Shown one piece after another: positions 57,809 through 64,000 of a stretch of DNA of 64,000 nt. Both the position numbers and the translations under genes were made by a program. The stretch's first letter is position 1. The number at the start of each line of letters is the position of its first letter. This DNA is from Rhynchospora pubera (taxonomy: Eukaryota; Streptophyta; Magnoliopsida; Poales; Cyperaceae): NCBI GenBank assembly GCA_028095005.1, contig CM051463.1:81883002-81947001 (forward strand), in the 5' to 3' direction. The notes under the pieces are model-generated. The model saw only the letters and a list, made by a program, of their open reading frames with translations. It did no database searches and was not told the DNA's origin.

Positions 57809-57942
57809 TTTTTTTTTTTTTTTTGACATATGCCTGTAGGCCCACACACCCACCCTATTCCTCCACTCATTAGTGGGGATCGAACTGTGGTCTCTTCCGT
57901 GAGAGATCTGGTGCCATATCAGCTGCACTACAGCAGCTTCGG
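57809..57942 (-). mobile_element. tRNA-derived SINE
   Basis: 134 bp. Read on the minus strand it has an A-box-like segment (GTGCAGCTGATATGGC), a B-box GTTCGATCC and a 3' A tail (the T run at 57809-57824). It is flanked by a perfect 16-bp target duplication CACTTCGTCAGATACT (57793-57808, 57943-57958). Internal polymerase III boxes plus A tail and long duplication define a SINE mobilised by LINE machinery. It lies just upstream of the AAK6 gene. Confidence 0.88.
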
Positions 57943-58005
57943 CACTTCGTCAGATACTCAGTATTCCGTCAGAGACCAAATCAGCTAGGATGGATTGGAA
58001 TTCAG

Positions 58006-58192
58006 ATCTGGTGCCGCGCGGCACACCGTGTAGCACGGCATCGTAGCCGTCTGATCAAGATCCAATGAACAAGGGAGCCCCGTGCATGTAACTAGATTGA
58101 TAGGCCCGTAAAAAATGAACCGTCCGATCAAGATCAGACAGCTCGTACGCGCGTTACACGGTGTCCCGCGCTACACCGGATTCGGGTCCGAT
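58006..58192. repeat. GC-rich foldback (MITE-like)
   Basis: Left arm TCTGGTGCCGCGCGGCACAC and the right arm, in reverse complement TCCGGTGTAGCGCGGGACAC, are inverted repeats that continue through CCGTGTARC. An inner pair (CCGTCTGATCAAGATC and CCGTCCGATCAAGATC) is directly repeated. No target duplication was established. Confidence 0.45.
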
Positions 58193-58359
58193 GGATTGGG
58201 TACTTCAGTGCGGGCGACGTAAAATAGCATGGATGTACATTTACTTGCATTTTTATTTTTTATTTTAGTAGGGATTATTATGGCCGTAAAATAGCAAAGC
58301 GACCTTACGAATGGAGCATGTTTATAATTATTGAGATGATGATACTTGATACTTGATAG

Positions 58360-58988
58360 TAGGGCTGTATATGAGCTGAGTTCGAGCGAGTTGGAGATAA
58401 CACAAACTCGGCTCAGCTGTAACTCGAGCTGAGTTGAGCTGAGTTAGAAATACTTTCGAGCTTTTTAAGCTAGCTCAAACTCGACTCATCCCAAACTCGA
58501 GCTAGCTCATTGGCTCATGAGTTAGCTTGGAATAAACATATATCCTTCAAATTTTATTTATTTAATCCATATGTTATTCTAGTATTAAATGTTTTTGACA
58601 TATACAATATTGTAAACAATAAAATTGTTGTATTTTATATTTTTTTTATTGATTTGAAACAAAATATGTATTGAAACTCAATCTATCATATGTAATATTA
58701 TCTAAAATAAAAATATATAAGAAAAAAATTCTTATTATTAATTTATAAATTTTTAATACTCATAAATTATGTTGATAATATATATTTGAAATATAAATTT
58801 ATTATCTCACGAGTCAACTCACGAGTTGCGAGCTGAGTTGACTTCAACTCAAACTCGACTCGTCAACTAACCGAGTTAGTTCAGCTCGAGTTCTACCAAC
58901 TCGAGTTCAGTTGGCTCGAGTTGCAATCGAGCTTTTCTGAGTCGAGTTCGAGTTAGCTCACGACTTACGAGTTTTTTGCTCACCCCTA
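58360..58988. mobile_element. hAT-like MITE rich in GAGTTGAGCT repeats
   Basis: A 629-bp element. Its ends are TAGGGCTGTATATGAGC and, in reverse complement, TAGGGGTGAGC. An 8-bp target duplication CTTGATAG flanks it (58352-58359, 58989-58996), as expected for hAT. Both subterminal regions are packed with GAGCT / GAGTTGAGCT / AACTCGAGC repeats in both orientations, like transposase subterminal binding sites. The core is AT-rich and non-coding. Confidence 0.88.
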
Positions 58989-58996
58989 CTTGATAG

Positions 58997-61900
58997 TCAT
59001 CAATTACCAAGTGCGCTCACAAAAAAAAAAAAAATCAATTACCAAGTGGAATGCACACGAAAAACCATACCATTTTTCTTTTTCTTGTGGGCGATTAAAA
59101 CGGAAGCATACCTAATGATGATTGATGAACTAACCGAATTTTAGTCCAATTGAAAATATGGGCTTAGGCCTACAATTTGGGGCCTAGCTCAAGGTTTCAG
59201 AAAACGTTGAGGAAAAAATAATCTGGAATTCATCCAGAAAGAGTTTCTCTATTACCATTTCGGCATTTCCTCTCACAGTCACCAGTGGAGACCCATACAT
59301 CCATTACCTTTAGATGTCGCTCATTCATCCGTGAATAAAAAAGACAAGCCATCGGCAAATTATACGCTTGTGCTACTTTGCTCTTGTGCTACTTAATTTC
59401 TATGGTCACCTTTTCGTAATTTCAACCTGAAAACTGTATAATTAGACCGAGGGAGTTCTTGATGCCTAGATGGACCAAAAGAGGTTATTGTACCAAGTGT
59501 ACTGCTGTCCCTATGGTTTGTATTTCAATTTCTTTTGCAATGTGATTTATCATAAAACAATATTCGGGCTAGAAACAGAAGCGGATATAAAGTTCCACAG
59601 CCCACAGGTATATATGGATGCATGCTGATTCATCACAGACACTTTTTTTTTTTTTGTGTTGCAGTCACATTCTAGGCTCCCCTAATTTATCAGTACAATT
59701 TTAATTAACTATTTTAGCTCATTTAACTAGCTAGGTAATTAAGGCTTGTATAAATTTGACTTGTGTGAAATCAGCCTCAATAAATCTCTCTCACTAATCC
59801 TCTTGATTTCATAAGTTTTTCAAGAGATGCTTAATTCTATCGAGGCTGACTGAGTTGGTTTTCTGATTTAACCTGAAGGAAAAGAGTGAATTAGACAAGT
59901 GTTTTCTATAGAGGGCCATTTAGATGTCGGCGTAGCATAACATGCCATGTCTGTAAGCATATTTGTTACTGACAAGTGTTTAACGAATAAAAGTAGTATT
60001 GTTAATTGTACCAATTCAAAGTAATATTATATCACCGATGGAGGAATATAAAACTTAATAATGGTCTTATTATATGCATTCATGAATGGTATTGCTCTAA
60101 TCTAAATGGCCCTCTATAAAAGGGGAGAGCATGAACATGTGCAAAGTGGGAATAAAAGGAATTTGTATGGCTATATTCTCTTTAAAGAGTTCTAAGCTAG
60201 CTTGTTCGAAAATATTCTTCCTGTCTTTTGCTACATACACAACAAGTGTTTTGCAACTTCCAAAGTGTGAATTCTTATCCTATCCGAAGATTAACAAGGT
60301 AGAAGAAATTAAGCAAATCTTCATTGAATGAAGCTTTCTGGTACCAGGACATTTCATGTAGGGACAGATGTTGATGTGCTTATTTGGACCACATATTTCT
60401 AACCTTGTATGAATCAATACTACTATTTTAGACGAAGCAAGTGGGAATTAATAATGTCAACGGGTCCCAGTTTTGCATCAGATTTTACCCTCAACAGGTA
60501 TGACCCGTGGTTGGATCAAGTGGGTTGGGTCTGATATGGATTAGGCTGAGGCTTCAGGGGAATCATCAACATACAAATTTTCTTTGAACCACAACTACAA
60601 AGGAACTATTATTATGTAATATTGCTTGTAACAAAAGAGTGTACTAATGTACCTATGAGAGTTAACTATTCAGTACACACCAAAATGTGAAAGCCAAACT
60701 CACCAACAAGCTATGTCCCCTGGTTAAGGTGGGTCTGATGCTCCGATCAGGGGTAAATTGATTTGGGAATGTTTAAACTGAATTATACATTTGAGTTTTT
60801 TGGGGTTGAACTTGTGGCTGTTATTTACATTAATATTAAATTAAGAACATGGAGTTTCCAATTTTTCTTTAGGAAAAAGGGTTGTGTACTTGTGTTATAT
60901 AACATAAAGAAAGGAGCTGAAAAGTAAATAAACATAGAATTAATTGTATTTTAACTTTTTAAAGAAAAGAAAAGATATGAACTCAAACATCTTTGACTGT
61001 AGGAAAGGAACAAATATGCGATAGATGTATATGTTGATGCCAAGGACATAATAAGTGCTTCTAGGAATTGGAGTGAATCTGAGGCCTTTTGAATTATTGC
61101 AAAAAGTTAGAATAGGGATATTGTTTGATAGAGAATAAGAGATTGGAATAGAAGCGCACATTATGTGGAGAATATATGCCTATTTAATTGGCCGGCTCAA
61201 AACATTAATTTAATCCCAATTATTCAATATTTTGTCCAAACTTTACCAGCATATCCTTGTATGATTAAAACTTTCTTACCAATCTGTTTAGTTCTTACTA
61301 GATGGGGTTAAAGTGATCATCATGAGATTCAATTAAAACTTTCAATGTAGTGATTATTGAGACTTTATTGTCCTTGATTGGATTCTCTGCATCCTGAGCT
61401 GTTTTCTACTGCAATTTATAAACTCGTTATTAACAATCTAAAATTTTATATTTCTTCAATTGAAGATCTCATCTCATTTCTAGGTTCAATAGAATTATAC
61501 TAGATGAATAATAGGATGCATATATTAAAGTTTGAGGGTACTTCGCCATTCTCTCTATTTTTTTTTTTCTTCCTACATTTGTTATCTTGGACCAAATTGA
61601 AGACTCAATATTAAAGTTTCTGAAATGTCCAAATTCCAAACTCTGAAACAAATTACAACATTTTTTCATAAATCGGAACTTCATGTGGCATGTGCAGCTT
61701 CGTGCCTACAAGCCTGTTCAATTATTCAGCGTCCTGATGGCAAAAAGAAGAATAAACTAAAAATCAATATAAAATTAAATAAACTACAAATATATGTAAT
61801 AAATAAAATAAATTTAATGAAAATTGTGAAAATTGGAGAATATCTGCTGCATATTGTAAAACGCTAATTGCTATATATATAGCTTCACTGATTATTCTTT

Positions 61901-62661
61901 AACCTTTAAAGGAAGAAATCTGATATTGAATGCTTGGTACCTTTTTGGTATCAATTGGAAATTTAGACGGTACCAAATTTCAGATTGCAACTTTAGACAA
62001 TAATTCCTTGTAGTGTTCAAGCAAAGGTCAATTTATTTAAAAAGAAAACAATAAAGAAAAATATAAACAGAGAAAGACATGCACCAGGAGTTACTCGAAT
62101 GACTTTTGTAAAGAAGAAGAATAGACAAGTATGAACTAAAATGCTTCACATTTAGATATATTCGCTCTGCCTTGCCCTTAAATAATAAAAGATGGGCTGA
62201 CTACTAAACTTTTCTGAAATGATCCTTTAGAAAGGGTAAATTTCGAGACTATTGATCGTCCCATCACATAGTAATTATCCACTGACAAGAAATATGTAAG
62301 ATGTGAAACAAAAAATGAGAACTACATAATATGATATGATTATTTTGTTGGGTTTTCTATTATTTGTCTATCCAGAATGTGGCTGGCTAGGTAGCCCAAA
62401 ATAGGGAAGTACCTCTGTTAAATCGATGACAAGAGAAGAAAATCACAGTAAAGCAACAATCTAGCTAGCAATAGCCATTTAAATGATATATAATTTGAAA
62501 GCAGAATATGGGAACAAAACGTCTTCTCACATTCAACCATATAAGACTATGCATTATTTTTAGTAAATAATGCACCGGATAGTAATTTCCGTGATCAACT
62601 TTGAGAATATATTCTGAAAACACTCAGCCGTTGATAATTTAACTACAGGGTAAGGATGAAC
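58997..62661. other. Intergenic region, no gene recognised
   Basis: About 3.7 kb of AT-rich DNA. Frames of 66-80 codons (60131, 60940, 61469, 61625) lack recognisable domains or supporting splice patterns. A GGACCATTTAGAT-like phrase is repeated in inverted orientation near 59915 and 60105 (GAGGGCCATTTAGAT / ATCTAAATGGCCCTC), suggesting another small foldback MITE of about 200 bp. Confidence 0.45.
59912..60117. repeat. Probable small MITE
   Basis: TATAGAGGGCCATTTAGAT at its left end and, in reverse complement, the same TATAGAGGGCCATTTAGAT at its right end form perfect 19-bp inverted repeats about 205 bp apart. The inside is AT-rich and non-coding. The exact ends and target duplication were not settled. 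Confidence 0.6.
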
Positions 62662-63080
62662 GTGTTCGCATCCTCAGCAGTCCAAAAAGGACTGCTTGGA
62701 GCAGCCATTTCTCTTCTTTTTAATATTCAAAAATTTCAAAAGTCAAATGGAGAATTCAAATCGTTGATCTTGTTAAATTTTATCGGCGATGCATTTTTAT
62801 ATAAGTTTTATAAAATTTGAAGTCGATTTGATACTTGATTAAGTGACGAAATTATGAACGTATCAGAATTAATCAAACCAGAGTCGTTCATTTGTTAACC
62901 ATTTAATCTAGTATCAAATCAACTTCAAATTTTATAAAACTTATATGAAAATGCATCGCCGGTAAAATTTAACAAGACCAACTGTTTAAATTCTTTATTT
63001 AACTTTTAAAATTTTTAAATATAAAAAAAGGGAAATGGCTGCTCCAAGCAGTCCTTTTTGACTGCTGAGGATGCCGATTC
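62662..63080. mobile_element. Mutator-like foldback MITE with very long inverted repeats
   Basis: A 419-bp element flanked by a perfect 10-bp duplication AAGGATGAAC (62652-62661, 63081-63090). The two halves are inverted repeats over about 200 bp each, from GCATCCTCAGCAGTC at the ends inwards through GACTGCTTGGAGCAGCCATTT. The inner arms contain ATAAGTTTTATAAAATTTGAAG-type sequence. Long TIRs with a 9-11-bp duplication indicate a Mutator-derived element. Non-coding. Confidence 0.85.
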
Positions 63081-63090
63081 AAGGATGAAC

Positions 63091-64000
63091 CTGAAATAAA
63101 AGGAACTGAAGTGTACTACATGCATTCTAAATACACATTTGACCATTACATAATGTATACTTGTTTGTTTTAATTTAAAAGAAAATTGTCAAGTATTTTG
63201 GTTAAGTGAAAACGAACCTTAACAGTTGTGAATACCAGATGACTCATCATTCATTTGGCCAAAATACTTCTTGATCAATCATAATAACTGACTTATTATT
63301 TGAAATTTCAAAGTATGCACTTGACTGTGTTGCAGAAAATATATTAATCTATTGCAAAATGCAGACTTGACTTTTTGAATTTCTATTCTAATTGTCCGAT
63401 TCACCTCTAAGTGCACACCCAAAAAAAAAAATCATTGTGTCCATATTTATTTTTTATATATAGTTGTATTTTAATTTATTGTTCACAACAAACACGTTCA
63501 AGGAATCGAAATCCACATGATAGATCATAGAACCCATCCATGCATGATCTATGGCCTCAAAATTCCTAGCAGTTTAGATTCATAAATATAAAATTGATTG
63601 ATAGTCAAATCATGTACATATAATTATAAACTAAGTAATCCTGATCTATTATTGCCATAAACTACAAATAAAATGCAATCAAGATAATACAACTCGATGT
63701 TGGCCATGCTGTCCTGCTGCATGTCTTGAGCTTGGGGTCTATTAAAAGATGTTACTAGGTAATGGTCTCGGTTTCTCATTCCTATCTTTGGCACCCCTTT
63801 CTCTTCCTTTTTTTCCCTCTTTTGGTTGTCTTTAGGGATTCTCTTGTTTAATTACACCTCCAATAGAAAGCAAGAGTGAGAGAGAACTTGGCCGGGCCTC
63901 CACACCACAACACAATCGTAGTATAACACACACTTGCACATTTCTACTAATTATCTACAATCAACGGGCTCGTTCAGTAAAACGTTGACACATCAGCAAG
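63091..64000. other. Intergenic region to window end, no gene seen
   Basis: AT-rich sequence. The last ~250 bp become pyrimidine-rich (TTTCTCTTCCTTTTTTTCCCTC near 63800) and could be the promoter or UTR of a gene beyond the window. Nothing coding is visible. Confidence 0.4.

Overview
The window is nuclear DNA of a flowering plant. It holds four spliced housekeeping genes of plant type in AT-rich, transposon-filled DNA. Primer-binding sites match plant initiator-tRNA-Met, and MITEs, plant L1-type LINEs, a tRNA-derived SINE and a Sirevirus-type Copia element are present. The first exons of the adenylate-kinase-like and RAD7-like genes are much richer in GC than later exons, which leans towards a monocot. 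That is an inference, and I cannot name the species.

Genes: (1) 1616-5947, minus, an 11-exon nuclear FKBP53/43-type immunophilin with a nucleoplasmin-like N-terminus (479 aa predicted). (2) 11691-13677, plus, a 6-exon mitochondrial cytochrome c oxidase subunit 5b (160 aa). (3) 48261-52268, minus, a 6-exon RAD7-like leucine-rich-repeat protein (781 aa). (4) 56404-57600, minus, a 3-exon adenylate kinase isoenzyme 6 / Fap7-type protein (178 aa) with an apparent intron just after the stop codon. I built these exon models by hand from splice sites and reading phase. All four close without frameshifts.

Between genes 2 and 3 (about 13.7-47.8 kb) lies a nested transposon block. A 9.66-kb Copia LTR element (14405-24063, minus) sits inside a 0.2-kb MITE. 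Its LTRs are almost identical but its pol is badly decayed. Next comes a 5'-truncated L1-type LINE (24372-29963), cut by a solo LTR (25191-26672). A second L1-type LINE follows (about 29975-47833), with an intact ORF1 and a broken ORF2. It is split by a complete Sirevirus-type Copia element (35590-47303, minus) with gag, pol, an env-like ORF and LTRs differing at only two positions by my reading. Flanking regions carry Tourist/Harbinger-like, hAT-like and Mutator-like MITEs, a SINE, a LINE fragment and a very long near-perfect hairpin.

The most unusual structure is a repeated 34-bp module in the Sirevirus-type LTRs, in its pol-env interval and in the diverged solo LTR. It consists of two 14-bp palindromes (consensus about GCGTTGYRCAACGC) always separated by exactly 6 bp. 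I count about nine per LTR and eight between pol and the env-like ORF. Spacing is kept even where the palindromes have diverged, which suggests a protein-binding or structural role. The nested elements have no visible functional link to the four host genes, except that one MITE forms most of the COX5b 3' region.
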